Notes: generated by a model not told the origin, from the letters alone. Numbered from the stretch's first letter, positions 29,287 through 39,385 are shown. The stretch: 64,000 nt of DNA from Pseudomonas abieticivorans (GCF_023509015.1 NZ_CP094975.1:1371501-1435500), one strand, 5' to 3'. Program-made: numbers and translations.

Positions 29287-30651
29287 ATGCCTGAATTGCT
29301 CTCGTCCTTTTGCGCGGCGCTGGACCTGCCGGATCATTTGCTCGCCGCCACCACCTTCCAAGCCGTGGGCGCCCTGCCCTCTGCCTACGCCGTCACTGAC
29401 TTTGCCAGCGCCAGCATCGCCGCTGCCGGGCTCGCCGTGGCGCACCTGCTGCAGCAACAGGGGCAACCTTTGCCCGCAGTCATCGTCGACCGCCGCCTGG
29501 CCTCATTCTGGTTTGCCGGCAGCCTGCGCCCCTTGGGTTGGAGACTGGCACCGGCCTGGGACGCGTTGGCCGCAGACTACCAGGCAGCCGACGGCTGGAT
29601 TCGCCTGCACACCAATGCCCGCCACCACCGCGCCAGCGCCGAACAGGTGCTGGGCGCGTGCAGCGACCGGGCAGCCATGGCCCAAAAAGTCGCGCAGTGG
29701 CAGGCCGGCGACCTGGAGTCGGCGATTGTCGCGGCCGGTGGTTGCGCCGCACAGATGCGCAGTTGGGCACAATGGCAAACGCACCCGCAGGGGCAGGCGG
29801 TGAACGCCGAACCGCTTGTACAGCGCAGCCATGCCGATACCCAGGTACGCCAGCCCTGGCTGGGCAGCGCCGCGCAACCGCTGGCCGGAATCAAGGTGCT
29901 GGACCTCACGCGCATCCTCGCTGGCCCCGTGGCCACCCGTCTGCTGGCAGGGCTGGGCGCCGATGTACTGCGCCTGGACCCACCCGGATGGGAAGAACCA
30001 TCGCTGGTGCCCGAAATCACCCTGGGCAAGCACTGTGCGCGCCTGGATCTGCACGATGCCCTCGACCGACTGACCTTCGAGCGCTTGCTCGGCCAGGCCG
30101 ACGTGCTGGTGCATGGTTACCGTGGCGATGCACTGGAGCGGTTGGGTTATGGCGCCGAGGAGCGTCGTCGGCTGGCGCCCGGCCTGATCGATGTGAGCCT
30201 CAATGCCTACGGCTGCAGCGGGCCCTGGCGCCACCGCCGGGGTTTCGACAGCCTGGTGCAAATGAGCACCGGCATCGCTGCGGCGGGCATGCAGTGGCAA
30301 TCGGCGGACAAACCCGTGCCACTGCCGGTGCAGGCGCTGGACCACGCCACCGGTTACCTGATCGCAGCCTCGGTGATACGTGGCCTGACCGAGCGCCTGC
30401 ACAGCGGTCGCGGGGGTTCGGCACGGTTGTCGCTGGCGCGCACGGCCAAAGCCTTGGTGGAGCACGGCCAGGTCACAGTCGACCTGCCGTTGGCGGCCGA
30501 AACCGGCGCCGACTTGGCCTCGGCGGTGGAACACACACCTTGGGGCCCGGCCCACCGGCTGAGCCCGCCACTGTGCATCCGCGGGACGCCTTTGCAATGG
30601 GCGCTGCCGGCCAATGAACTGGGCAGTGCGATTGCCGCGTTCGGGGCGTGA
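29287..30651 (+). CDS. CaiB/BaiF-family CoA-transferase-like protein with permuted order
   Basis: The 454-residue protein belongs to the class III CoA-transferases. The stretch that normally opens the family, GIKVLDLTRILAGPVATRLL with GADVLRLD, lies at about residue 200. Sequence that usually comes later in the family (ADGWIRLHTNARHHRASAEQVLG) precedes it. The catalytic-type Asp is present in GFDSLVQMSTGI. The order suggests circular permutation or fusion of a degenerate copy. The substrate is unknown. AAGGAGG precedes the ATG. It is a stand-alone gene convergent with the ArcD paralogue. Confidence 0.82.
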   Translation: MPELLSSFCAALDLPDHLLAATTFQAVGALPSAYAVTDFASASIAAAGLAVAHLLQQQGQPLPAVIVDRRLASFWFAGSLRPLGWRLAPAWDALAADYQAADGWIRLHTNARHHRASAEQVLGACSDRAAMAQKVAQWQAGDLESAIVAAGGCAAQMRSWAQWQTHPQGQAVNAEPLVQRSHADTQVRQPWLGSAAQPLAGIKVLDLTRILAGPVATRLLAGLGADVLRLDPPGWEEPSLVPEITLGKHCARLDLHDALDRLTFERLLGQADVLVHGYRGDALERLGYGAEERRRLAPGLIDVSLNAYGCSGPWRHRRGFDSLVQMSTGIAAAGMQWQSADKPVPLPVQALDHATGYLIAASVIRGLTERLHSGRGGSARLSLARTAKALVEHGQVTVDLPLAAETGADLASAVEHTPWGPAHRLSPPLCIRGTPLQWALPANELGSAIAAFGA

Positions 30652-30675
30652 ATCAGGCACCGTCGCCGCCCACCC

Positions 30676-32103
30676 TCACAAACTCAACACCCCACTGAAC
30701 AACCCGTAAGCCGCCAACCCCGCCCCCACCAGCACGGCGGCAAAAATCAGCTTTTCCCAGCGGGTAAACAACGGCTGGCCCTGCTCGCGCTTGGCCTTGG
30801 CGTACAAGATCACCCCCGGCGCATACAACAGTGCCGACAGCAGCAGGTACTTCACCCCCCCGGCGTACAACAACCATATCGCATAGGCCAGCGCCACCAG
30901 GCCAATCAGCAGGTCCTTGCGGCGCTGGCCGGGGGCCTGCTCGTAGGTTTCGCCGCGCCAGGCCAGCAACACGGCATAGGCCGCCGACCACAGGTAGGGC
31001 ACCAGAATCATCGATGAGGCCAGGTAGATCAAGCTGGTGTAGGTACCGGCGGAAAATAGCGTGATCAGCAAAAACAACTGGATCATGCCATTGGTCAGCC
31101 ACATCGCGTTCACCGGCACGCCGTTGGCGTTTTCCTTCTTGAGGAAGGCCGGCATGGTGTCGTCGCGGGCCGTGGCAAAGAGGATTTCGGCGCACAGCAA
31201 CGCCCACGACAGCAGCGCCCCCAGCAACGACACCGCCAACCCCAGGCTGATCAGCAGTGCGCCCCAAGGCCCGACGATGTGTTCCAGCACCGCAGCCAGG
31301 GAAGGGTTTTGCAAGGTGGCAAGCTCAGGCTGGCTCATGATCCCCAGGCTCAACACATTCACCAGCACCAGCAGCGCCAGCACGCCCAGAAAACCGATGA
31401 CGGTGGCCTTGCCGACGTCCGAGCGCTTCTGCGCCCGACCCGAATACACGCTGGCGCCCTCGATGCCGATGAACACGAACACCGTCACCAGCATCATGTG
31501 CCGCACTTGCTCCATTACCCCGCCCAGGCTGGGGTTGCTGCTACCCCAGATGTCCAGGGTGAAGACGTCGGCCTTGAACGCCACGGCCGCGATTACGATA
31601 AACATCACCAGCGGCACGATCTTGGCCACCGTGGTGACCTGGTTGATGAACGCCGCCTCCTTGATGCCGCGCATCACCAGGAAATGCACCGACCACAACA
31701 GCACCGACGCACAGGCAATGGCGATGGGCGTGTTGCCCTGGCCGAAAATCGGAAAGTAGTAACCCAAGGTACTGAACAGCAGCACGAAGTAGCCGACGTT
31801 GCCCAACCAGGCACTGATCCAATAGCCCCAGGCCGAGGAAAAACCCATGTATTCGCCAAACCCGGCCTTGGCATAGGCATACACGCCCGAGTCGAGGGTG
31901 GGCTTGCGATTAGCCAGGGTCTGGAACACGAATGCCAGCATCAACATGCCCACGGCAGTGATGCCCCAACCGATCAGGATGGCGCCCGCTTCGGCCCGTT
32001 CGGCCATGTTTTGCGGCAGCGAGAAGATTCCGCCGCCGATCATCGAGCCAACTACCAAGGCGATCAACGCGCCAAGCCGTAACTTCCCGCCGGGTTCTGT
32101 CAT
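30676..32103 (-). CDS. ArcD-type arginine/ornithine antiporter, second copy
   Basis: The 475-residue transporter of the basic amino acid/polyamine antiporter family has 12 or so membrane helices and the N-terminal motif GSMIGGGIFSLPQNMA. It is a close paralogue of the ArcD at 32548-33975: same length, same motifs and near-identical blocks such as GFSSAWGYWISAWLGNVGYFVLLFSTLGY. It is transcribed away from the arc operon, so it has its own promoter. Arginine/ornithine exchange is the most likely activity, but altered specificity is possible. The ATG has GAGG before it. Confidence 0.9.
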   Translation of the reverse strand: MTEPGGKLRLGALIALVVGSMIGGGIFSLPQNMAERAEAGAILIGWGITAVGMLMLAFVFQTLANRKPTLDSGVYAYAKAGFGEYMGFSSAWGYWISAWLGNVGYFVLLFSTLGYYFPIFGQGNTPIAIACASVLLWSVHFLVMRGIKEAAFINQVTTVAKIVPLVMFIVIAAVAFKADVFTLDIWGSSNPSLGGVMEQVRHMMLVTVFVFIGIEGASVYSGRAQKRSDVGKATVIGFLGVLALLVLVNVLSLGIMSQPELATLQNPSLAAVLEHIVGPWGALLISLGLAVSLLGALLSWALLCAEILFATARDDTMPAFLKKENANGVPVNAMWLTNGMIQLFLLITLFSAGTYTSLIYLASSMILVPYLWSAAYAVLLAWRGETYEQAPGQRRKDLLIGLVALAYAIWLLYAGGVKYLLLSALLYAPGVILYAKAKREQGQPLFTRWEKLIFAAVLVGAGLAAYGLFSGVLSL

Positions 32104-32547
32104 TTGAGCCTCGTCAATCCGTGATATCAAGCTGCCAGCCTTGCCAGGTACAGTTCTTAAATATAGTTACTTACTGACCGGTTATGATTTTTAGCGCAAA
32201 AAAAGATGCCCGTGATAGCGATGCAACATAAAGAAAGTTAGCCAGCTAAGAGTATTTTAAAGCTTGCCTTATAAATCAGATGAATGGGAAAAATTCTCAG
32301 CAAAAATTTGCGAATTCGAAAAACCATACTAATTTCTAAGGTCTCGGCAGGGCGAGCGCAAGTCTCTCCCACACATGGAAGGTCCGCAGTGCAGGGGAGT
32401 TCCAGCACGACCGAGCTGTCACGCCTGTGCAACGACCGAGGTTCATAAATCAACAATGGAATGTGCCCATGAACTGACCCAGATCATCTTTTTTCGCAGC
32501 GACTAGTTCTAGTCTAAAGCCTCGATTCTCCTGGATGGAGTCATACA
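32104..32547. other. Intergenic region between the two arcD paralogues
   Basis: The 444 bases between divergent arcD copies are notably AT-rich from about 32150 to 32330. I find no convincing coding frame. The arc operon promoter lies at the right end with an ANR-like box at 32474-32487. The left part must hold the promoter of the second arcD copy, where I see no ANR box. Confidence 0.6.
32474..32487 (+). promoter_or_regulatory. Candidate ANR/FNR box of the arcDABC operon
   Basis: CTGACCCAGATCAT fits TTGAT-N4-ATCAA with the core TGA...ATCA retained. If it is centred at -41.5 (class II), transcription would start near 32522, 26 bases before arcD, with a weak TAGTCT -10 at 32510. ANR control of arc operons is well known in pseudomonads. 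Confidence 0.5.
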
Positions 32548-33975
32548 ATGTCAGAAGCTCCCGGCAAACTACGACTTGGCGCATTGGTCGCGCTGGTGGT
32601 GGGTTCGATGATCGGCGGCGGTATCTTTTCATTGCCGCAAAACATGGCTGCAAGTGCCGATGTAGGTGCAGTACTCATTGGCTGGGCAATTACCGCAGTC
32701 GGCATGCTGACCCTCGCGTTCGTCTTTCAAACCCTGGCCAATCGCAAGCCAGACCTGGACGGTGGGGTGTACGCCTACGCCAAGGCCGGCTTCGGCGATT
32801 ACATGGGCTTTTCCTCGGCCTGGGGCTACTGGATCAGTGCCTGGCTGGGCAACGTCGGCTACTTCGTGTTGCTGTTCAGCACCCTGGGCTATTTCTTCCC
32901 GATCTTCGGCGAAGGCAACACGCCGGCCGCGATCATCGGCGCCTCTGTACTGCTGTGGGGCGTGCACTTTTTGGTGCTGCGCGGCATCAAGGAGGCCGCC
33001 TTCATCAACCTGGTCACCACGGTTGCCAAGGTGGTGCCACTGCTGCTGTTCGTCGCCATCGCCTTCTTCGCCTTCAGGCTGGACATTTTCACCGCCGATA
33101 TCTGGGGCTCGATGAACCCGGACCTTGGCAGCGTGATGAACCAGGTGCGCAACATGATGCTGGTCACCGTGTGGGTGTTCATCGGCATCGAGGGCGCCAG
33201 CATCTTCTCGGCCCGGGCCGAAAAGCGCTCGGACGTGGGCAAGGCCACCGTCATCGGTTTCATCACCGTGCTGCTGTTCCTGGTGCTGGTGAACGTGCTG
33301 AGCCTGGGCATCATGACCCAGCCGGAACTGGCCAAACTGCAGAACCCATCCATGGCCGCGGTGCTGGAACACGTGGTCGGGCATTGGGGTGCGGTGCTGA
33401 TCAGTGTCGGCCTGATCATCTCGCTGCTGGGGGCACTGCTGTCGTGGGTACTGCTGTGCGCCGAGATCATGTTCGCCGCCGCCAAGGACCACACCATGCC
33501 GGCGTTCCTCAAAAAGGAGAACGCTAATCAGGTCCCGGTCAACGCCCTGTGGCTGACCAATGCCATGGTGCAGATCTTCTTGATCATCACCCTGTTCTCG
33601 GCCAGCACTTACCTGTCCCTGATCTACCTCGCCACCTCGATGATCCTGGTGCCCTACCTGTGGTCCGCGGCCTACGCCTTCCTGCTGGCGGTGCGTTCGG
33701 AAACCTACGAGCAGGCCCTCAAGGAGCGCCAGAAAGACCTGGTCATCGGCGGCATCGCACTGATCTACGCGATCTGGCTGCTGTATGCCGGCGGGGTCAA
33801 ATACCTGCTGCTGTCGGCGCTGCTTTATGCCCCTGGCGCGATCCTGTTTGCCAAGGCCAAGCGCGAGGTGGGCCAACCGATTTTTACCAACGTGGAGAAG
33901 TTGATATTTGCCTTGGTCGTACTCGGCGCCATCGTGGCTGCCTACGGACTGTACGACGGTTTCCTAACGCTCTGA
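32548..33975 (+). CDS. arcD: Arginine/ornithine antiporter
   Basis: This inner-membrane exchanger imports arginine and exports ornithine for the arginine deiminase pathway. The 475 residues form about 12 transmembrane helices of the APC superfamily with GSMIGGGIFSLPQNMA at the start. It is the first gene of arcD-arcA-arcB-arcC, 33 bases before arcA, and has GGAG before its ATG. An ANR-like box lies about 60 bases upstream. A diverged copy lies on the other strand. Confidence 0.95.
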   Translation: MSEAPGKLRLGALVALVVGSMIGGGIFSLPQNMAASADVGAVLIGWAITAVGMLTLAFVFQTLANRKPDLDGGVYAYAKAGFGDYMGFSSAWGYWISAWLGNVGYFVLLFSTLGYFFPIFGEGNTPAAIIGASVLLWGVHFLVLRGIKEAAFINLVTTVAKVVPLLLFVAIAFFAFRLDIFTADIWGSMNPDLGSVMNQVRNMMLVTVWVFIGIEGASIFSARAEKRSDVGKATVIGFITVLLFLVLVNVLSLGIMTQPELAKLQNPSMAAVLEHVVGHWGAVLISVGLIISLLGALLSWVLLCAEIMFAAAKDHTMPAFLKKENANQVPVNALWLTNAMVQIFLIITLFSASTYLSLIYLATSMILVPYLWSAAYAFLLAVRSETYEQALKERQKDLVIGGIALIYAIWLLYAGGVKYLLLSALLYAPGAILFAKAKREVGQPIFTNVEKLIFALVVLGAIVAAYGLYDGFLTL

Positions 33976-34008
33976 ACCCTGTTTCTGAAATTGTGGAGGA
34001 ACATTGCA

Positions 34009-35265
34009 ATGTCTACGGAAAAAGTTAAATACGGCGTCCATTCCGAAGCCGGCAAATTGCGCAAGGTCATGGTCTGCTCCCCGGGCCTGGCCCACCAGCG
34101 CCTGACCCCGAACAACTGCGACGAACTGCTGTTTGATGACGTGCTGTGGGTGAACCAGGCCAAGCGCGACCATTTCGACTTCGTGACCAAGATGCGCGAA
34201 CGCGGCATCGAAGTGCTGGAGATGCACAACCTGCTGACCGACATCGTGGCGCAGCCCGAAGCGCTGGACTGGATTCTGTCGCGCAAGATCACCCCCAATC
34301 AGGTCGGCGTGGGCCTGGTGAACGAAGTCAATTCGTGGATTCGCAGCCTGGAGCCGCGCAAGGCCGCCGAGTACCTGATCGGCGGTGTGTCTGGCGATGA
34401 CTTGCCCGACACGTTCGGTGGCCAGACCATTCAGATGTTCCGCGACTTCCTTGGCCATTCCAGCTTCATTCTGCCGCCGCTGCCCAATACCCAGTTCACC
34501 CGCGACACCACCTGCTGGATCTACGGTGGCGTCACCCTGAACCCCATGTACTGGCCGGCGCGTCGCCAGGAAACCTTGCTGGCCAGCGCCATTTACAAGT
34601 TCCACCCGGACTTCACCAGCGCCGACTTCCAGGTCTGGTATGGCAACCCCGACGAGGACCACGGCAACGCCACGCTGGAGGGCGGCGACGTGATGCCCAT
34701 CGGCAATGGCGTGGTGTTGATCGGCATGGGCGAACGCAGCTCACGCCAAGCCATTGGCCAGCTGGCGCAGAACCTGTTCAAGAATAAGGCGGTGGAGCGG
34801 GTCATCGTCGCCGGCCTGCCCAAGTCCCGCGCGGCCATGCACCTGGACACCGTGTTCAGCTTCTGCGACCGCGACCTGGTCACCGTCTTCCCGGAAGTGG
34901 TGAACCAGATCGTCGCCTTTACCCTGCGCCCCGATGACAGCAAACCGGGCGGCATCGACATCCGCCGCGAAGAAAAAAGCTTTATCGACACCGTGGCCGC
35001 GGCGCTCAACCTGAAAACCCTGCGCGTGGTGGAAACCGGTGGCAACAGTTTTGCCGCCGAGCGCGAGCAGTGGGACGACGGCAACAACGTGGTGGCCGTG
35101 GAGCCCGGCGTGGTCATCGGCTACGACCGCAACACCTACACCAATACCCTGCTGCGCAAGGCCGGTATTGAAGTGATCACCATCAGCGCCGGCGAACTGG
35201 GCCGTGGGCGTGGCGGCGGCCACTGCATGACCTGCCCGATCATCCGCGATCCGATCGACTATTGA
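34009..35265 (+). CDS. arcA: Arginine deiminase
   Basis: The enzyme hydrolyses arginine to citrulline and ammonia, the first step of fermentative arginine use. The 418-residue length and the catalytic Cys406 in [13 protein letters not shown] match the P. aeruginosa enzyme. Other active-site segments such as [10 protein letters not shown] and MHLDTVFS are intact. The ATG at 34009 has GTGGAGGAA upstream. An earlier in-frame start only adds a few residues. arcB follows after 13 bases. Confidence 0.97.
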   Translation: MSTEKVKYGVHSEAGKLRKVMVCSPGLAHQRLTPNNCDELLFDDVLWVNQAKRDHFDFVTKMRERGIEVLEMHNLLTDIVAQPEALDWILSRKITPNQVGVGLVNEVNSWIRSLEPRKAAEYLIGGVSGDDLPDTFGGQTIQMFRDFLGHSSFILPPLPNTQFTRDTTCWIYGGVTLNPMYWPARRQETLLASAIYKFHPDFTSADFQVWYGNPDEDHGNATLEGGDVMPIGNGVVLIGMGERSSRQAIGQLAQNLFKNKAVERVIVAGLPKSRAAMHLDTVFSFCDRDLVTVFPEVVNQIVAFTLRPDDSKPGGIDIRREEKSFIDTVAAALNLKTLRVVETGGNSFAAEREQWDDGNNVVAVEPGVVIGYDRNTYTNTLLRKAGIEVITISAGELGRGRGGGHCMTCPIIRDPIDY

Positions 35266-35278
35266 GAGGAGACCCATC

Positions 35279-36289
35279 ATGGCTTTCAACATTCGTAACC
35301 GTAATTTGCTCAGCCTGGAGCACCACACCACGCGCGAATTGCGTTACCTGCTGGACCTGTCCCGCGACCTGAAACGTGCCAAGTACACCGGCACCGAACA
35401 GCAGCACCTCAAAGGCAAGAACATTGCGCTGATCTTTGAGAAAACCTCGACCCGTACCCGCTGCGCCTTTGAAGTGGCGGCGTACGACCAAGGGGCGAAT
35501 GTCACCTACATCGACCCCAACTCTTCGCAAATCGGCCACAAAGAGAGCATGAAAGACACCGCCCGCGTGCTGGGGCGCATGTACAACGCCATCGAGTACC
35601 GCGGCTTCAAGCAGGAAATCGTCGAAGAACTGGCCAAATTTGCCGGCGTGCCGGTGTTCAACGGCCTGACCGATGAGTACCACCCCACCCAGATGATCGC
35701 CGACGTGCTGACCATGCGCGAGCACAGCGACAAGCCGCTGCACGACATCAGCTACGCCTACCTGGGCGATGCCCGCAACAACATGGGCAATTCGCTGCTG
35801 TTGATCGGCGCCAAGCTGGGCATGGACGTGCGCATCGCAGCCCCCAAGGCGCTGTGGCCACACGACGACCTGGTGGCGCGTTGCAAAGCGTACGCCGAGG
35901 AAAGCGGTGCACGTATCACCCTCACCGAAGACCCGAAAGCGGCGGTCAAGGGCGTGGACTTCGTGCACACCGACGTGTGGGTGTCCATGGGCGAGCCCGT
36001 CGAAGCCTGGGGCGAGCGCATCAACCAACTGCTGGCCTACCAGGTAAACGCCGACCTGATGAAGTCCACCGGCAACCCGCGGACCAAGTTCATGCACTGC
36101 CTGCCGGCCTTCCATAACTCGGAAACCAAGGTCGGCAAACAGATTGCCGAGCAGTATCCGCACCTGAAAAACGGCATCGAAGTGACCGATGACGTGTTCG
36201 AAAGCCCGGCTTGCATCGCCTTCGAGCAAGCGGAAAACCGCATGCACACCATCAAGGCCATCCTGGTGTCGACCCTGGCCGATCTGTAA
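35279..36289 (+). CDS. arcB: Catabolic ornithine carbamoyltransferase
   Basis: In this pathway the enzyme runs in the degradative direction, phosphorolysing citrulline to ornithine and carbamoyl phosphate. The 336 residues carry the carbamoyl-phosphate motif [15 protein letters not shown], the HPTQ-type motif, ornithine-binding segments and the Cys-containing FMHCLPAFH. The length and arc context favour the catabolic form over ArgF. It sits between arcA and arcC. Confidence 0.96.
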   Translation: MAFNIRNRNLLSLEHHTTRELRYLLDLSRDLKRAKYTGTEQQHLKGKNIALIFEKTSTRTRCAFEVAAYDQGANVTYIDPNSSQIGHKESMKDTARVLGRMYNAIEYRGFKQEIVEELAKFAGVPVFNGLTDEYHPTQMIADVLTMREHSDKPLHDISYAYLGDARNNMGNSLLLIGAKLGMDVRIAAPKALWPHDDLVARCKAYAEESGARITLTEDPKAAVKGVDFVHTDVWVSMGEPVEAWGERINQLLAYQVNADLMKSTGNPRTKFMHCLPAFHNSETKVGKQIAEQYPHLKNGIEVTDDVFESPACIAFEQAENRMHTIKAILVSTLADL

Positions 36290-36353
36290 CCCCACCCCGG
36301 ATAGGGGCGCGGCGACCCGCCGCGCCCCACCTGCGCAACACAGGGAGAACACC

Positions 36354-37283
36354 ATGCGTATCGTCGTTGCACTGGGCGGGAACGCCCTTTTGCGTCGTGG
36401 CGAACCCATGACCGCCGACAACCAGCGCGCCAACATCCGTATCGCCACCGAACAAATTGCCAAGATTGCCCCCGGCAATGAACTGGTGGTGGCCCACGGC
36501 AATGGCCCGCAAGTAGGCCTGCTGTCGCTGCAAGCGGCGGCCTACACCTCGGTCACGCCTTACCCGCTCGATGTATTGGGCGCCGAAACCGAAGGCATGA
36601 TCGGCTACATGATCGAACAGGAACTGGGCAATCTGCTGGACTTCGAGGTGCCGTTCGCCACCCTGCTGACCCAAGTAGAAGTGGACGGCAATGACCCGGC
36701 CTTCAAAAACCCGACCAAACCCATCGGCCCGGTCTACGGCAAGGATGAAGCCGAACGCCTGGCCAAGGAGAAAGGCTGGAGCATCGCCCCCGACGGCGAC
36801 AAGTTCCGCCGCGTGGTCGCCAGCCCCAGGCCCAAGCGCATTTTCGAGATCCGCCCGATCAAGTGGTTGCTGGAAAAAGGCAGCATCGTGATCTGCGCCG
36901 GCGGCGGTGGTATCCCCACGCTGTACGATGAGAACCGCAAACTCAAAGGCGTGGAGGCAGTGATTGACAAAGACCTGTGCTCTTCATTGCTGGCCGAGCA
37001 GTTGGACGCCGACTTGCTGGTGATCGCCACCGACGTCAACGCCGCCTTCATCGACTGGGGCAAGCCCAGCCAGAAGGGCATCGCCCACGCCCACCCCGAC
37101 GAGATGGAAAAACTCGGCTTTGCCGCCGGCTCCATGGGGCCTAAAGTACAGGCAGCCTGCGAGTTCGCGCGCAACACCGGCAAGGTCGCGGTGATTGGTT
37201 CGCTGGCCGACATCGACGCCATCGTCCAAGGCACCGCTGGCACGCGTATCAGCACCGCCAAAGCGGGCATCACCTATCTTTAG
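36354..37283 (+). CDS. arcC: Carbamate kinase
   Basis: The enzyme transfers the phosphate of carbamoyl phosphate to ADP, giving the ATP yield of the pathway. The 309 residues open with [18 protein letters not shown] and contain [22 protein letters not shown] and [25 protein letters not shown], all typical of the amino-acid-kinase fold of ArcC. CAGGGAGAACACC precedes the ATG. It lies 64 bases after arcB. Confidence 0.96.
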   Translation: MRIVVALGGNALLRRGEPMTADNQRANIRIATEQIAKIAPGNELVVAHGNGPQVGLLSLQAAAYTSVTPYPLDVLGAETEGMIGYMIEQELGNLLDFEVPFATLLTQVEVDGNDPAFKNPTKPIGPVYGKDEAERLAKEKGWSIAPDGDKFRRVVASPRPKRIFEIRPIKWLLEKGSIVICAGGGGIPTLYDENRKLKGVEAVIDKDLCSSLLAEQLDADLLVIATDVNAAFIDWGKPSQKGIAHAHPDEMEKLGFAAGSMGPKVQAACEFARNTGKVAVIGSLADIDAIVQGTAGTRISTAKAGITYL

Positions 37284-37343
37284 TCGAACCGCAGGGTAGG
37301 CCCAAGGGTCTACCCTGCATATTCCACTTCGAGGAGTACCCCC

Positions 37344-37706
37344 ATGGCCTTGTTCGAACCCGGTCGCTTGCACATCCAGCGTGTAGCCCTGCAACCCGAC
37401 GATTTTGGCTACGAAATCGAACTCAAGTACGAAGTGCTCCACGATGCCAGCCGGGGCAAATACGTGCACTTCAAGATGGACGGGCACGTCAACGACCAAA
37501 CCTTCCAGGACGAATTCGAACTGGGCAAGGACGAGTGGTACAACTTCGCCAGCAGCGCCGACCACATCGCGCGCAAGCATGGCCTGCCCACCACTGGCGT
37601 GCTGTCCTTGTCGATGCACAAGCAATATGACGCCATGTTCGAGCACATTCGCGAGCAGATCGGCGCCAAGAGCGGTGACTGCGTGGCGCCTGAACATCTC
37701 GAGTAG
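37344..37706 (+). CDS. DUF5064 family protein
   Basis: The 120-residue soluble protein has an N-terminal beta-rich part (MALFEPGRLHIQR, YEIELKYEVLHD) and matches the small DUF5064 family found in pseudomonads. GAGGAG precedes the ATG. It lies 60 bases after arcC with no terminator seen between them, so it is probably the last gene of the arc operon. Its function is unknown. Acidic patches and lack of a signal peptide suggest a cytoplasmic accessory role. Confidence 0.8.
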   Translation: MALFEPGRLHIQRVALQPDDFGYEIELKYEVLHDASRGKYVHFKMDGHVNDQTFQDEFELGKDEWYNFASSADHIARKHGLPTTGVLSLSMHKQYDAMFEHIREQIGAKSGDCVAPEHLE

Positions 37707-37716
37707 CCCAGCACTT

Positions 37717-37802
37717 AAGGAGCGGATTGATCCGCGAATATCAAGACACGGTTTAGCTGAAACAGCACGGCGCCTTTTTCGCGGATCAATCCGCTCCTAC
37801 AG
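37717..37802. repeat. Inverted REP pair (REPIN-like)
   Basis: AAGGAGCGGATTGATCCGCG on the left is answered by TTCGCGGATCAATCCGCTCC then TACA on the right. It closes the arc operon and belongs to the same family as the pairs at 6902 and 14298. Confidence 0.85.
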
Positions 37803-37857
37803 GCGCCTTGGCAAGGCATACTAGCCGCCCCTGTCCAGCAGAACTTGTCACGGCCCC

Positions 37858-39366
37858 ATGCGCATCCACGTCAGTTTCATCGACCGAGTCGGCATTACCC
37901 AGGAAGTGCTGGCCCTGCTCGGCGCTCGCAATCTCAACCTGGATGCGGTGGAGATGGTGCCGCCCAACGTGTACATCGATGCGCCCACCTTGAGCCCGCA
38001 GGTGCTGGAGGAACTGAGCGACGCGTTGCTGAGCGTGCGCGGGGTACAGGCGGTGAACGTGGTGGACATCCTGCCCGGCCAGCGCCGGCACTTGCAACTG
38101 GATGCCCTGTTGGCGGCGATGACCGACCCGGTGTTGGCCCTGGACAGCGCCGGCCATGTGTTGCTGGCCAACCCGGCGCTGATCAGCTTGTTCGGCCGCG
38201 AACCCACGGGCGAGTCGGTAGCCGAGGTGTTCGGTGACGAAGCCTTGTTGGCTGCACTGTTGGAGCATGGCTTTCGCCTGCCGCTGCGCGAGGTCACCCT
38301 CAATGGCGAGACGCTGTTGCTCGATGCCACCCCCATCACCGATGCTGGCGCACTGCTGACGCTGTACCCACCCAACCGCATCGGTGAGCGGCTGGCGGCG
38401 CTGCACCACGACCATGCCGAGGGCTTTGACTCGCTGCTGGGCGATTCCCCCCCCATCCGCACCCTCAAGGCCCGCGCCCAACGGGTGGCGGCACTCGACG
38501 CACCGTTGCTGATTCAGGGTGAAACCGGCACCGGCAAAGAATTGGTGGCCCGTGCCTGCCACGCCATCAGCGCGCGGCACAGCTCGCCTTTCCTGGCGCT
38601 GAACTGCGCGGCCCTGCCGGAAAACCTCGCTGAGAGCGAACTGTTCGGCTACGCGCCGGGGGCATTTACCGGTGCCCAGCGCGGCGGCAAGCCCGGGCTC
38701 ATGGAGCTGGCGCACCAAGGCACGGTATTCCTCGACGAAATCGGCGAGATGTCGCCGTACTTGCAGGCCAAGCTGCTGCGCTTTCTCAACGACGGCAGCT
38801 TCCGCCGGGTGGGGGGCGACCGCGAGGTCAAGGTCAACGTGCGTATCCTCAGCGCCACCCACCGTAACCTCGAGAAGATGGTCAACGAGGGTACCTTCCG
38901 CGAAGACCTGTTTTACCGCCTCAACGTGCTGAACCTGGAAGTACCGCCGCTGCGCGAGCGTGGCCAGGACATCCTGCTGCTGGCCCGGGCGTTCATGCAG
39001 CACGCCTGCGCGCAGATCCAGCGGCCCATCTGCCGCCTGGCACCGGGCACCTACCCCGCCCTGCTGGGCAACCGCTGGCCTGGCAACGTCCGGCAATTGC
39101 AAAACGTGATTTTCCGCGCGGCGGCGATCTGTGAAAGCACGTTGGTGGACATTGGTGACCTGGATATCGCCGGCACCTCCGTGGCGCGCCAAAGCGACGG
39201 CGAAGTCGCCAGCCTGGAACAGGCCGTGGATGATTTCGAGAAAGGCCTGCTGGAAAAACTCTACGTGAATTACCCCTCCAGTCGTCAATTGGCCAGCCGT
39301 TTGCAAACGTCCCACACGGCCATCGCCAATCGCCTGCGCAAGTACGGCATTCCCGGGAAACCTTGA
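37858..39366 (+). CDS. gcsR: Sigma-54-dependent regulator, GcsR/TyrR type
   Basis: The 502-residue activator has an N-terminal ACT domain (1-75), a PAS-like domain (about 78-185), an AAA+ domain with Walker A GETGTGKE and the sigma-54-contact loop GAFTGA, and a C-terminal helix-turn-helix (SSRQLASRLQTSHTAIANRLRKYG). Its position directly upstream of gcvH-gcvP-sdaA-gcvT matches GcsR, the glycine-responsive activator of that operon in P. aeruginosa. A -24/-12 promoter and a TGTAGCG-N4-CGCTACA palindrome lie between it and gcvH. PhhR, a TyrR-like relative, is the alternative but less fitting. Confidence 0.9.
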   Translation: MRIHVSFIDRVGITQEVLALLGARNLNLDAVEMVPPNVYIDAPTLSPQVLEELSDALLSVRGVQAVNVVDILPGQRRHLQLDALLAAMTDPVLALDSAGHVLLANPALISLFGREPTGESVAEVFGDEALLAALLEHGFRLPLREVTLNGETLLLDATPITDAGALLTLYPPNRIGERLAALHHDHAEGFDSLLGDSPPIRTLKARAQRVAALDAPLLIQGETGTGKELVARACHAISARHSSPFLALNCAALPENLAESELFGYAPGAFTGAQRGGKPGLMELAHQGTVFLDEIGEMSPYLQAKLLRFLNDGSFRRVGGDREVKVNVRILSATHRNLEKMVNEGTFREDLFYRLNVLNLEVPPLRERGQDILLLARAFMQHACAQIQRPICRLAPGTYPALLGNRWPGNVRQLQNVIFRAAAICESTLVDIGDLDIAGTSVARQSDGEVASLEQAVDDFEKGLLEKLYVNYPSSRQLASRLQTSHTAIANRLRKYGIPGKP

Positions 39367-39369
39367 GCC

Positions 39370-39385
39370 GTACTGAAAACAGTAC
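39370..39385. promoter_or_regulatory. Palindrome GTACTGAAAACAGTAC after gcsR
   Basis: A perfect 6+6 inverted repeat with a 4-base loop begins three bases after the gcsR stop. Further CAGTAC motifs lie at 39399-39404 and 39423-39428. It lacks a T tract, so a regulatory site is likelier than a terminator. Confidence 0.35.

Noticed and set aside
32104..32300. ANR box for the second arcD copy
   Set aside because: TTGATATCACGG looks suggestive but lacks the two half-sites separated by four bases.
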